Positions 1 to 7,986 are shown, counted from the stretch's first letter. The stretch: DNA of 50,724 bases from an uncultured Acetatifactor sp. (GCA_904501885.1 CAJGCP010000013.1:1-50724); one strand, 5' to 3'. Notes: a model not told the origin generated them from the sequence alone. Made by a program: numbers and translations.

Positions 1-1152
1 AATACGCTGTACCACACCGCTCCGTATCAGGATTTCACCCAAATCGATCAGGGTATCCGCGCAGCCGTGTGGACCAACTACGAGGATGAGAGCAGCCGCG
101 GGTATTTCAGCGAGACCGACAAAGCTGACCGCATCCTGGTGGTCAAAAGTAATCTCGGTTTTTATAATCTGATTCTGACCATTCGGGAGACACCGGGGGC
201 AGACTTTATCTCCGTGGGGCCATTCCGGGATGAGGAACTGACCCCGGAATATTTCGCCAGCATCCTCAAGGAAGCGAAGATTCCTCCGGCCACGATACAA
301 CGCATTCGAAATATCTACGAAAATATGCCCTTCGCCCACTTGGATGCCGTGTTGGGTGTGACCAGACAGGTACTGACAGTGTGGTATGAAGATTTTGCAA
401 CACTGGTTCCGCAATTGCTCCAATACGCCGAGCAAAAACGGGCCGTTGCACTGGATTATGACATTTTGGACAAAAAAAATGCCGAGGATTCCCGGCAATA
501 TCAGACACAACTATTTTCTTTTTTAAATCATATCAAGCAGGGGGATGCAGAACAGGCCAAGGCAACCCTTCGCGCCTTTTGGCACACGGCACATTTCGAT
601 AGGGCCAAAAATACCAAGGACTATCGTGCCCATCTCATGCGACTGAATGAATACTGTCATCTGGCACTATTGGAGACCGACATTCACCCCTCCCATATTC
701 TGAAACAAGCAGACTCTCTGCGCATGAAATTAGACACCACCACATCTTTTGCCAAATTAGAGCAGATGTCCGCAGAAATCTGCCGCAAATACTGTCTCTT
801 GGTAAAGAACTATGCCAACCCCGGCTATTCTAAACTCACTAGGGATATCATTGCCCACATACGTTCCTCCAAGGAGGAACCACTTTCTCTGGCATATTTT
901 GCCGACTACTTTGACAAAAATGCGTCTCTCCTGTCGCATACCTTCAAGAAGGAGACAGGGATGACTCTGACCGATTACATTCGTCGCGTCCGCATGGAAG
1001 AAGCCCTGCGTCTGTTACACACCACGGATTTGTCCATCTCCGAGATTGCAGTGGCTGTGGGCTACACGGACTTTTCCTATTTTTCCAAGATATTCAGCCA
1101 TTTTCACGGTCAAAGCCCCAGTGCCTATCGCCGGGGTGCCGAAAGTACATGA
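1..1152 (+). CDS. AraC-family transcriptional regulator (5' end outside window)
   Basis: The reading frame is open from base 1, so the gene starts before the window; a GTG at 67 is an internal candidate, not a convincing start. The last ~100 residues form a double helix-turn-helix AraC/XylS DNA-binding domain: the first helix pair lies around LAYFADYFDKNASLLSHTFK, the second around ISEIAVAVGYTDFSYFSKIF, followed by the family ending SPSAYRR. The ~280 residues before it match no sensor domain I recognise, so the ligand is unknown. It runs convergently toward the YolD-like/polymerase pair with 43 bp between stops and no clear terminator. The DNA-binding call is firm; the target is unknown. Confidence 0.85.
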   Translation, partial: NTLYHTAPYQDFTQIDQGIRAAVWTNYEDESSRGYFSETDKADRILVVKSNLGFYNLILTIRETPGADFISVGPFRDEELTPEYFASILKEAKIPPATIQRIRNIYENMPFAHLDAVLGVTRQVLTVWYEDFATLVPQLLQYAEQKRAVALDYDILDKKNAEDSRQYQTQLFSFLNHIKQGDAEQAKATLRAFWHTAHFDRAKNTKDYRAHLMRLNEYCHLALLETDIHPSHILKQADSLRMKLDTTTSFAKLEQMSAEICRKYCLLVKNYANPGYSKLTRDIIAHIRSSKEEPLSLAYFADYFDKNASLLSHTFKKETGMTLTDYIRRVRMEEALRLLHTTDLSISEIAVAVGYTDFSYFSKIFSHFHGQSPSAYRRGAEST

Positions 1153-1195
1153 TAAGACGCATCCTAAAGCCTGATGGTGCCAACGACAAAGAAAT

Positions 1196-1396
1196 CTACA
1201 GGTATTCCTTTTCCCAATCCTCCATATGCGCGATGGCCGTATCACTGATGGCCTCTCCATGTCCGCTCAAAGCTGCAAAAGGAGCAAACTGTGCTGCCCT
1301 GTCGTGGGCCGACATGCCCTTTCTGGTTTTGGACCGATGGTGGGGTACATACAGAATGTCGTCATAACGGTGTTCGTCTCTATAATACTCACTCAT
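1196..1396 (-). CDS. YolD-like small protein, partner of Y-family polymerase
   Basis: This 66-residue protein starts with ATG at 1396, overlapping the TGA of the polymerase gene by four bases (ATGA), which implies translational coupling. The central segment DRAAQFAPFAALSGHGEAI is the signature I associate with YolD-like proteins found beside translesion polymerases in Firmicutes (as in the Bacillus yqjW-yqjX pair). Its molecular role is not established; a polymerase accessory function is inferred from the conserved pairing. It ends 43 bp from the convergent AraC gene. Identification rests on this motif and the genomic position. Confidence 0.75.
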   Translation of the reverse strand: MSEYYRDEHRYDDILYVPHHRSKTRKGMSAHDRAAQFAPFAALSGHGEAISDTAIAHMEDWEKEYL

Positions 1397-2916
1397 GCCT
1401 TATGCCCTCCGATCTGTCCATTTCTTTGGATGGTGGTTCCACCCTCCTCTAAATTCATTCCCTTCAACAGCGCATTCTTTCCGTATTTTTTCTGGATGTC
1501 GATAATGGCATGCTGGATTTTCTTTTCTTTTTCCAACTCTTCCTGCTCCTGTTTTCGTTCCCGTTCCAAGACCGCATAGTCGGTAAACAGGTCTAACTGC
1601 TCAAACGCAGGGGGCTGTTTCCTCTTATCTTCCGTCACCACTCTGGATGCCACCACATTGATGCGACGAATCAAAAGGTTAGGGTCCACGATACGGTCAT
1701 ATAGTTCCAACACACCTTCCATAATGATCTTGGTAGAGGATGTCTGACAAGGCAGATTCGCCGTGCCATGGGCATGCTTGGGCACCTGGCGCCCATAAAA
1801 ATCTGTTGTAACCTCACCCGTATATGCTTTGCGTCTTTCAGGATCGGTCAAATTCTCAATATCGTATCCTATGGTCAGCACCATCTGGTCCGTCACCAAT
1901 TCTTTATCCACCAGATCAAGCACCAGCAAATCTGTCATTTCCTTTACAATCAGGCGTGCCTTGTCAAAGGTATAGGCACAGTGCAATACCTGTCCGGAAC
2001 CCAGACTGTTTCTCTCCGGCTTGAAATCTTTAATGTCCGCTATGGTGGTGGGCTCCCAGCCCCAAGCATGATCAATCAGAAGCTCTGCATTGATGCCAAA
2101 CAGGCGGTAGAGCAAGTCTTCATTATAGAAATCCCCCGGCTCACCCAGAGAACATCTGGCCACATCTCCCATGGTATGTAACCCGTTTTGCTCTAGTTTT
2201 CTGGCATAGCCTTTTCCGATTCTCCAAAAGTCAGTCATCGGCACATGATTCCATAACGCCTTGCGGTAGGTCAATTCATCCAGTTGTGCTATACGTACTC
2301 CGTCCTTGTCCGGCTGTTGCCGTTTGGACATAATATCCAAGGCAATTTTCGCCAGATACATATTGGTACCGATGCCGGCGGTGGCGGTGATGCCCGTGGT
2401 GGCCAACACATCTCGGATGATGGTCAGGGTCAATTCCCGGGCGGTCATTTTATAGGTGTCCAGATACGCCGTTACATCCATAAACACCTCGTCGATGGAA
2501 TAAACATGCATATCCTCCGGCGCAATGTATTTCAAATACACATTATAAATGTCGGTACTGTACTTCATGTAATAAGCCATGCGGGGCGCAGCGGCGATAT
2601 AAGAAAGTTCTAACTCCGGAGACGCTGCCAACTCCACGGCATTATAGGAAGCGCCGGTAAACTGTCTGCCGGGCGCGTGCCGCTTCCTCTCAATGTTCAC
2701 TTCCTTTACCTTCTGCACCAGTTCGAACAGACGTGGACGTCCGCCCACACCCACTGCCTTCAGGGAGGGCGTAACCGCCAGACATATGGTCTTCTCGGTG
2801 CGGGCTGCGTCTGCCACCACCAAATTGGTGGTCAAAGGATCCAAGCCTCTCTCCACGCATTCCACGGAGGCAAAAAATGACTTCAGGTCGATTACAATAT
2901 AGGTTCTGTCAGACAT
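1393..2916 (-). CDS. Y-family DNA polymerase (UvrX/YqjW/DinB type)
   Basis: This 507-residue translesion DNA polymerase would copy past damaged template bases. The catalytic carboxylates are visible: D10 in the N-terminal IDLKSFFASVE motif, and D142-E143 in YSIDEVFMDVT. The helix-hairpin-helix region follows near residues 225-260 (WRIGKGYARKLEQNGLHTMGDVA). Length and the charged C-terminal tail fit the UvrX/YqjW branch better than short DinB. It is translated with the YolD-like gene downstream through an ATGA overlap. A perfect LexA box lies about 95 bp upstream at 3010-3023 in the divergent intergenic region, so SOS control is likely, although the best-fitting promoter there faces the other way. 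Confidence 0.92.
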   Translation of the reverse strand: MSDRTYIVIDLKSFFASVECVERGLDPLTTNLVVADAARTEKTICLAVTPSLKAVGVGGRPRLFELVQKVKEVNIERKRHAPGRQFTGASYNAVELAASPELELSYIAAAPRMAYYMKYSTDIYNVYLKYIAPEDMHVYSIDEVFMDVTAYLDTYKMTARELTLTIIRDVLATTGITATAGIGTNMYLAKIALDIMSKRQQPDKDGVRIAQLDELTYRKALWNHVPMTDFWRIGKGYARKLEQNGLHTMGDVARCSLGEPGDFYNEDLLYRLFGINAELLIDHAWGWEPTTIADIKDFKPERNSLGSGQVLHCAYTFDKARLIVKEMTDLLVLDLVDKELVTDQMVLTIGYDIENLTDPERRKAYTGEVTTDFYGRQVPKHAHGTANLPCQTSSTKIIMEGVLELYDRIVDPNLLIRRINVVASRVVTEDKRKQPPAFEQLDLFTDYAVLERERKQEQEELEKEKKIQHAIIDIQKKYGKNALLKGMNLEEGGTTIQRNGQIGGHKA

Positions 2917-3002
2917 CTCTTCCTCCTTTCCCGTGTTCTACTTCATTAAAAACATTCCCTTTATTTTCCAAAATGATTGGCAAAACAATTTTATTTTACT
3001 TC

Positions 3003-3031
3003 TTGATTTCGAACATTTGTTCGTGTATAAT
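3003..3031 (+). promoter_or_regulatory. Sigma-A promoter with LexA operator in its spacer
   Basis: The -35 TTGATT (3003-3008) and -10 TATAAT (3026-3031) are separated by exactly 17 bp. The spacer contains the palindrome at 3010-3023, so a bound LexA dimer would block RNA polymerase directly. The promoter points toward the unknown gene at 3078. A strong ribosome binding site (AGGAGG, 3045-3050) follows. Confidence 0.85.
3010..3023. promoter_or_regulatory. LexA (SOS) box
   Basis: CGAACATTTGTTCG is a perfect palindrome of the CGAAC-N4-GTTCG type bound by Gram-positive LexA. It lies between divergent genes, a Y-family polymerase and a small unknown protein, and could control both. Confidence 0.88.
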
Positions 3032-3054
3032 CAGTGTATCAGAAAGGAGGTCAC

Positions 3055-3081
3055 TTGTCCAGCACATTGTACGTTAGATGA
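3055..3081 (+). other. Possible 8-codon leader peptide ORF
   Basis: The only strong Shine-Dalgarno sequence after the SOS promoter (3045-3050) sits 4 nt before a TTG at 3055, not near the ATG of the following gene. The TTG frame runs eight codons and stops with TGA at 3079-3081, overlapping the ATG at 3078 as ATGA. This arrangement fits coupled re-initiation, but a frameshift or an unusual start is equally possible. Confidence 0.3.
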
Positions 3082-3413
3082 TTTTGAATCCATGGTGTGC
3101 CGGATTTTCTTCACGTATGGGACAGATTATTTCCAACAATTCTCACGATTATTTTCCATATACCATTATCCCCGTCATTGCCTCCTTTGACAAAGAAGGC
3201 CACATTAAACCACTCTATGTAGGCATACACAGAGAGCGGTATAAAGTGGTCTCTTACTGGATACGACGTAGTTTCGTCAATCAAATCGAATTCAGTTGCA
3301 AATTACAAATCAATGATTGTCTGCATCCCCTAATCATCACATATTATATGAAGGAATGCCTATGGACCATCAATTCTTCTGATACACGGCTAATTTGTGA
3401 TGCAGACATTTGA
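3078..3413 (+). CDS. Unknown SOS-controlled small protein
   Basis: This 111-residue protein has no family name I can give. The start is ATG 3078, directly after an in-frame TAG, so no upstream extension is possible; ATG 3117 is the alternative. The core from about residue 14 to 95 is hydrophobic/aromatic with phrases such as IIPVIASFDKEGHIKPLYVG and NQIEFSCKLQ, and looks like a compact beta-rich domain with no membrane span. It is transcribed from a promoter containing a perfect LexA box and is divergent to a translesion polymerase, so a DNA-damage role is inferred from position only. The 3' end overlaps the convergent lipid kinase gene by 44 bp. Confidence 0.6.
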   Translation: MILNPWCAGFSSRMGQIISNNSHDYFPYTIIPVIASFDKEGHIKPLYVGIHRERYKVVSYWIRRSFVNQIEFSCKLQINDCLHPLIITYYMKECLWTINSSDTRLICDADI

Positions 3414-4266
3414 TGGTGATATCCGTACAGCCCTCTTCCCGTTCTCCGTCCAGACTCCAATGGAGGTCAGCCGGTGCCGTAATGCGAACCTCTTCCGTTT
3501 TCAAAAAGGTCATCATATCACAGTCATAGGTTTGCTTCTGAATGGCTTTGGCACAATCCGTCAAATCCTTCAGGCTTTTGGGCTCACGGAACAAAATGAC
3601 TTCTAATTTTCCGTCATGCAGGTCCACTCTGTCCGGGGATAAATTCAGCACGCCTCCCACACTGGTGGAATTGCTGATGGCTCCAAATAGGAAGTCATCC
3701 TCTATCACCTGCCCATCCGGGAACTCGAACCGCAGATGGTGAGATTTAAACTGTGTCAGTTCCTGTAGCCCCTCCAGCACGTATGCCGTGTGGCCCAGAG
3801 CATTTTTTAAATCCTGCGGGGTGGTATAGCTGGTCTTGGTAAACACGCCAAAGGAAGCCACATAGGAGAAATACCGCTCATTGAACAATCCCACATCTAA
3901 GAGGGTAGGGGTTCCTTCTACGATATCCCTGGTTGCCTGCATCACCTTAGTGGAAATATTCATACTGGTAGCGAAATCGTTGGTGGAGCCTGCCGGGATG
4001 TAACCGATGGGCACTTCCGTTCCACTTTTTAAGATGCCGGACATGGTCTCATTAAAGGTTCCATCTCCGCCGCAACATACCACCAGATCCACCTTAGGTG
4101 CGTAGTGCTTCGCTGCATCCTCGCCATCTCCTGCCTTGCCTGTAATGTAGGTGATCACCTCACACTTAGCGCGGTTAAATATATTCACAATATTCAGTAA
4201 ATGCCTGTTGGCTTTTTTCTGCCCTGCACAGGGATTTACAACCAACAAAACTTTTTTTCTTGCCAT
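3370..4266 (-). CDS. Diacylglycerol/lipid kinase family protein (YegS/DgkB-like)
   Basis: This 298-residue lipid kinase has the DAGK catalytic fold. It opens with a Rossmann-like strand (KKVLLVVNPCAGQKKA) and carries the nucleotide-binding motif CCGGDGTFNE near residue 65, followed by IGYIPAGSTNDFA. The C-terminal beta-sandwich lobe contains the conserved GGVLNLSPDRVDLHDGKLEV and SLDGE motifs. It probably phosphorylates diacylglycerol or a related lipid at the inner membrane face; the exact substrate cannot be read from sequence. It is monocistronic, separated from the ABC transporter operon upstream by a terminator. Its 3' end overlaps the convergent SOS gene. Confidence 0.9.
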   Translation of the reverse strand: MARKKVLLVVNPCAGQKKANRHLLNIVNIFNRAKCEVITYITGKAGDGEDAAKHYAPKVDLVVCCGGDGTFNETMSGILKSGTEVPIGYIPAGSTNDFATSMNISTKVMQATRDIVEGTPTLLDVGLFNERYFSYVASFGVFTKTSYTTPQDLKNALGHTAYVLEGLQELTQFKSHHLRFEFPDGQVIEDDFLFGAISNSTSVGGVLNLSPDRVDLHDGKLEVILFREPKSLKDLTDCAKAIQKQTYDCDMMTFLKTEEVRITAPADLHWSLDGEREEGCTDITIKCLHHKLAVYQKN

Positions 4267-4365
4267 GTTGCACCTCTTGTATCAGAATTGCCTGTCTACA
4301 AATATTATATTCCTGCACAATATGGGTGTCAAATAAACAAATCATAAACGATTATGCTTTTACAG

Positions 4366-4399
4366 CAAAAAAGACAAGTTTCCGTGGAAACCTGTCTTT
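4366..4399 (-). terminator. Rho-independent terminator of the amino-acid ABC operon
   Basis: Read on the minus strand, a stem of AAAAGACAGGTTTCC with its near-complement is followed by TCTTTTTT. It begins five bases after the ATPase stop codon. Confidence 0.85.
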
Positions 4400-4403
4400 T
4401 ATC

Positions 4404-5195
4404 TTATCCAATATTCTCTTGTGTATATCTTGCCAGGAAATGCTTCGTGCGCTCCGCCTTAGGATGATCAATCACTTCCTTGGCATCGCCCTGCTCCACA
4501 ATCACACCTTCATCCATGAAGATGACCTGGTCTGCCACATCTCTGGCAAAAGCCATTTCATGGGTCACGATAATCATAGTTGTCTTCTGGTCCGCCAACC
4601 CGCGAATTACCTTCAACACCTCTCCCGTCAACTCAGGATCCAATGCAGAAGTAGGCTCGTCAAAACACAGAATATCAGGCTTTAATGCCAACGCTCTGGC
4701 GATAGCCACACGCTGCTGCTGTCCACCGGATAACTGGTGAGGGTAATGGTCCATTCTTTCCGAAAGTCCCATCTGCGCCAACAGTTCCTTGGCATGCGCC
4801 TCTATTTCTGCTATAATTTCTGCTTTTTTCAGTTTGAAATCAGGGCGTTCCTGAGCCAATAATTTTTCCGCCAGCATCACATTTTCCAATGCCGTATACT
4901 GGGGAAACAAATTAAAAGATTGGAACACCATGCCAAAATGCAATCTCTTGGTGCGCAGATTTTTTTCCCAATCCTGCGCCTGGCTTGCATCGAAGAGACT
5001 TTCGTCCCGTACACTGATGGAACCGCCATTGGGCTTTTCCAGGAAATTCAGGCATCGGAGCAACGTAGTCTTACCGGAGCCGGAAGAACCAATGATAGCC
5101 AATGCATTGCCTTCCTCCAAGGAGAAACTGACATCCTTCAATACTTGCGTATTGCCAAAGCTTTTTTGTATGTTTTTTACTTCCAATATTGCCAT
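4404..5195 (-). CDS. Amino-acid ABC transporter ATP-binding protein
   Basis: This 263-residue ATPase energises a polar amino-acid importer. Walker A is IIGSSGSGKTTLLR, the signature is LSGGQQQRVAIARAL, Walker B is ILCFDEPTSALDP, and the H-loop is IIVTHEMAFA; all are intact. The start is placed at ATG 5195 (protein MAILEVKN...) because AAGGAG lies six bases upstream; a longer ORF from 5222 would put the SD inside the coding region. It lies 10 bp after the permease stop and is the last gene of the binding protein-permease-ATPase operon. The family covers His/Gln/Glu/Cys-type importers; the substrate is not determinable here. Confidence 0.95.
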   Translation of the reverse strand: MAILEVKNIQKSFGNTQVLKDVSFSLEEGNALAIIGSSGSGKTTLLRCLNFLEKPNGGSISVRDESLFDASQAQDWEKNLRTKRLHFGMVFQSFNLFPQYTALENVMLAEKLLAQERPDFKLKKAEIIAEIEAHAKELLAQMGLSERMDHYPHQLSGGQQQRVAIARALALKPDILCFDEPTSALDPELTGEVLKVIRGLADQKTTMIIVTHEMAFARDVADQVIFMDEGVIVEQGDAKEVIDHPKAERTKHFLARYTQENIG

Positions 5196-5205
5196 ACGCA
5201 TCTCC

Positions 5206-5862
5206 TTATCTGAAGTAGTCAAGCTTCTTCTCTATATAACCAAACAACAGTGTCAAAATACCTACAAACAGCAAATAAAAGACGCCTGTATAGAACAACG
5301 GCCATGTCAAACCATCGGATTTCATAAATGAAAAACCGGCAAAGGTCAATTCATAAGCCGCAATGATACGTGCCAATGAAGTATCCTTTACCAAAGTAAT
5401 AATCTCATTCGACATAGGGGGTACAATGCGCTTAATCATCTGCAACAATGTAACCTTAAAAAAGATCTGGCTACGCGTCATACCCAGAACTTCTCCTGCT
5501 TCTCTTTGTCCTGCAGGCACACTCTCGATTCCTCCCCGGAAGATGACCGAGAAGTAACATGCATAATTAAATGAAAAAGCCACTATCGTAGCAGTCAGTC
5601 GACCGGCTTCTCCGCCATTCCATATATTATGGCCCAGCCAAAGACCTGGGCCATAAAATATGATAATTAACTGTAACATTAACGGAGTGCCTCGAACAAC
5701 CCACACGATTACATCCATCAACCATTTTAAGGGTTTCCACTTGCTCATAGATGCGAATGCAAATATCAGACCAAGGGGCAACGAAAATATCAAGGTAAAA
5801 AGGAAGATTTCAATCGTTGTGGTCAGACCGCCCAATAGGGACTGGGTCACTGTCCAAAACAT
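5206..5862 (-). CDS. Amino-acid ABC transporter permease (HisM/GlnP family)
   Basis: This 218-residue integral membrane subunit has about five hydrophobic segments. The EAA loop contacting the ATPase is visible as AGEVLGMTRSQIFFKVTLLQ, followed by the family motif VPPMSNEIITLVKDTSLA. The N-terminal FLFTLIFSLPLGLIFAF and RGTPLMLQLIIIFYG segments are typical of polar amino-acid permeases. The start has a good SD (GGAGG four bases upstream). Only one permease is present, so it probably forms a homodimer. It lies between the unusual binding protein gene and the ATPase gene on one transcript. Confidence 0.94.
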   Translation of the reverse strand: MFWTVTQSLLGGLTTTIEIFLFTLIFSLPLGLIFAFASMSKWKPLKWLMDVIVWVVRGTPLMLQLIIIFYGPGLWLGHNIWNGGEAGRLTATIVAFSFNYACYFSVIFRGGIESVPAGQREAGEVLGMTRSQIFFKVTLLQMIKRIVPPMSNEIITLVKDTSLARIIAAYELTFAGFSFMKSDGLTWPLFYTGVFYLLFVGILTLLFGYIEKKLDYFR

Positions 5863-5898
5863 ACTTTACCTCCAAAGGGGGATACATTTCCTACTGAA

Positions 5899-6729
5899 TT
5901 ATTCTGCAGTTGCAGGAACTACCACTACCTGTGCGTTGTTGCAGTAAGGATTGGAGCAATCCATTGCAGCCATAACAGCATCTGTCAAAGTCATACCGTT
6001 CCATACAGCGTCGATGTTCTTGGAATCCAATTCCATTACCTTGCTATCCCAATCGATTACTACGAACTCAACTTCTACACCAAGTTCCTGTGCAACGATA
6101 CGAGCCATATCTGCGTCAAATCCAATCCAATCACCAGCTTCGTTCTGGTAATCCATGGGAGCGAAATCAGTGATACCAACAAGCAATGTGCCCTTCTCCT
6201 GAATGTAAGCTACATCACTATCCTCTGCTGCAGGTACGAATGCGTCTGCGGTCTGCTCTACCAAAGATTCCTGAACACCATAGTTCTCAGCTACCATCTT
6301 CATAGCGCCGGAAGCATAGGTCTCAGCAAATACTGCGTTGATGAAAGCGGGAAGGTCAGAACCCTTTCTACAACCAACACCATACTCTTCTGTGGTCAAC
6401 TTGTCAGTGTAGGTCAAATCAGGATAACTGGTTCCTTCACCGATCATAGCGCCTGCCATCAAAAGGTCGATGATTGCTGCGTCAGAAGTACCTGCTGCAA
6501 CTTCCATCAAAGCGTCTGCCTGAGTGTTTACGGAGTTATAGGTAAATCCATTGTCTTCTGCTGCAGCTTCTCCGGCAGATCCTGCCTCAACTGCATAAAC
6601 CATTGCGTCTTCAACTGCTACCTCAGAAGATGCTGCTGCGGAAGAAGCTGCGGGCTTCTCGCCACATCCTGTCAGTGCCATTCCCATGACCATTGTCATT
6701 GCTACCAATAAAGCGATTTTCTTTTTCAT
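5899..6729 (-). CDS. Amino-acid ABC substrate-binding lipoprotein with swapped (circularly permuted) halves
   Basis: This 276-residue exported lipoprotein has a lipobox (ALTG|C22) with a Ser/Ala-rich linker to residue ~40. The SBP_bac_3 fold normally begins with IKEKG-LLVGITDFAPMDY and ends with TQADALMEVAAGTSDAAI...YGV. Here the order is reversed. Residues ~43-160 are the usual C-terminal half (AVEAGSAGEAA, TQADALMEVAAG, DLLMAGAMIGEGTSY, EEYGVG, ENYGVQ). Residues ~173-270 are the usual N-terminal half (YIQEKGTLLVGITDFAPMDY, WIGFDADMA, IDWDSKVMEL, VWNGMTLT, PYCNNAQVVVV). The reading frame is continuous and both hinge-crossing strands are retained, so it could fold. SD AGAGGT precedes ATG 6729. 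First gene of the transporter operon. Confidence 0.9.
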   Translation of the reverse strand: MKKKIALLVAMTMVMGMALTGCGEKPAASSAAASSEVAVEDAMVYAVEAGSAGEAAAEDNGFTYNSVNTQADALMEVAAGTSDAAIIDLLMAGAMIGEGTSYPDLTYTDKLTTEEYGVGCRKGSDLPAFINAVFAETYASGAMKMVAENYGVQESLVEQTADAFVPAAEDSDVAYIQEKGTLLVGITDFAPMDYQNEAGDWIGFDADMARIVAQELGVEVEFVVIDWDSKVMELDSKNIDAVWNGMTLTDAVMAAMDCSNPYCNNAQVVVVPATAE

Positions 6730-6807
6730 AATACTTTACCTCTTCTTTCTGTGCTTTCTTTGCACTTTTCATTTTATTTTCTTCGGAGGGATGTTCCCTC
6801 TCGCTTT

Positions 6808-6847
6808 GTTATGCTATTATGCTACCACGCTACCACGCTAAAGTCAA
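6808..6847 (-). promoter_or_regulatory. Promoter region with four tandem 8-bp repeats
   Basis: On the minus strand, TTGACT (6847-6842) is followed by four 8-bp units, AGCGTGGT twice, then AGCATAAT and AGCATAAC (6839-6808). A -10 candidate TAGCAT lies 17 bp after the -35. The repeat may be a regulator binding array or slipped-strand repeat for the ABC operon; its location between the terminator and the binding-protein gene supports a promoter. Confidence 0.5.
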
Positions 6848-6886
6848 CAGTTTTTTTGAAATTTTTTTGAAAATTTTTTTTGTACC

Positions 6887-6913
6887 AAAAAAGCCCGTAT
6901 TTTCGGGCTTTTT
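6887..6913. terminator. Bidirectional terminator downstream of threonine aldolase
   Basis: The hairpin AAAAAAGCCCG / CGGGCTTTTT has a six-base loop, with A/T tracts on both sides. It ends the minus-strand aldolase transcript. Confidence 0.85.
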
Positions 6914-6963
6914 CAGACATTTCGTTTTTGGTTTTCAAAAGTTATTTAATTTTTTTTTGCATC

Positions 6964-7986
6964 TTATAAAGATTTTACCGCTTGAATCAACGCACCAATC
7001 TGTTCCTCCGTAGTCGCCCAGGAAGTACAGAAACGAATTACTGCATGGTCTGCATCTATATTCGCCCATCTCTCAAACATAAAGTGCTCCGCCAGTTTTG
7101 CAATTTCCTCCTCCGTAAAAATCGGGAACTGCTGATTGGTAACAGAATCTGCCATAAAGGTAACGCCACATTCCACCAACCCCTGTTTCAACTTTTTAGC
7201 ACATTCGTTGGCATGTCTTGCCGCTCTGAAGAATAAGTCATCTGTAAACAATGTAGCAAACTGGATCCCCAAGAGACGCCCCTTGGCCAGCATACCGCCA
7301 TGCTGTTTGATAAGATATCTGAAATCCTCCTTCAAAGCAGGGTTGATTAACACCACCGCTTCGCCAAACAACGCACCGTTCTTTGTCCCGCCGATATAGA
7401 AAGCATCTGTCAATCGAGCCAAATCCGGCAGTGTGATATCATTGCCCTCTGCGGTCAATGCGCTTCCCAAACGGGCGCCGTCCAAATATAGATATAATCC
7501 CAAGTCCCTACAGCAAGCAGAAATCTCCTCCAACTCCTGCAAAGTATAAATCGTACCAATTTCCGTTGAGTCGGAGATGTAAACCATTTTCGGCTTTACC
7601 ATATGTTCGTCTGTGTGCAGGGCTACCATCTGACGGATGTCTGATGCCGTCACCTTACCATCCTTGCCGGCAACAGCCAACACCTTATGTCCGGTGGCTT
7701 CAATGGCGCCGGTTTCGTGGACATTAATATGGGCTGTATCCACACCAATCACTGCCTCATGTGAGCGCAGAAACGCGCTGATGCAAGTCTGATTGGCCTG
7801 AGTTCCTCCTACCAAAAAGTGCACATCTGCGCCGGGACATTGAATGGCGTCCTGAATCTTCGCTCTTGCCTTGTCGCACCATTCATCCAAACCATACCCC
7901 ACGGTCTGGTGCAGGTTGGTCTCTGTCAGCACCTGCATAATCTCAGGCAATGCACCCTCGCTGTAATCATTTCTGAAACTAATCAT
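6964..7986 (-). CDS. ltaE: Low-specificity L-threonine aldolase
   Basis: This 340-residue PLP enzyme of fold type I should cleave L-threonine (and allo-threonine) to glycine and acetaldehyde. The PLP-lysine is in FYIGGTKNGALFGEA, the PLP-aspartate/arginine region is LYLYLDGARLGSAL, and the glycine-rich phosphate site is FLVGGTQANQT. The N-terminal SFRNDYSEGALPEIM matches this family's start. SD AGGAGA is 11 bases before the ATG. It appears to be a single-gene unit between two terminator or promoter regions and lies next to the amino-acid importer, which suggests amino-acid use, but there is no shared transcript. Confidence 0.93.
   Translation of the reverse strand: MISFRNDYSEGALPEIMQVLTETNLHQTVGYGLDEWCDKARAKIQDAIQCPGADVHFLVGGTQANQTCISAFLRSHEAVIGVDTAHINVHETGAIEATGHKVLAVAGKDGKVTASDIRQMVALHTDEHMVKPKMVYISDSTEIGTIYTLQELEEISACCRDLGLYLYLDGARLGSALTAEGNDITLPDLARLTDAFYIGGTKNGALFGEAVVLINPALKEDFRYLIKQHGGMLAKGRLLGIQFATLFTDDLFFRAARHANECAKKLKQGLVECGVTFMADSVTNQQFPIFTEEEIAKLAEHFMFERWANIDADHAVIRFCTSWATTEEQIGALIQAVKSL

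Noticed and set aside
1149..1579. Short plus-strand ORFs over the YolD-like gene and polymerase end
   Set aside because: The minus-strand genes have matching family motifs and ATGA coupling; these frames are shadows.
2933..3190. An 85-codon ORF overlapping the SOS-controlled gene in another frame
   Set aside because: It begins upstream of the promoter and would not be included in the transcript; the frame from 3078 gives the more protein-like sequence.
5899..6729. Misassembly as the explanation for the swapped binding-protein halves
   Set aside because: A single continuous frame with signal peptide, ribosome site and intact operon neighbours argues for a real gene, though reads were not available to exclude it.
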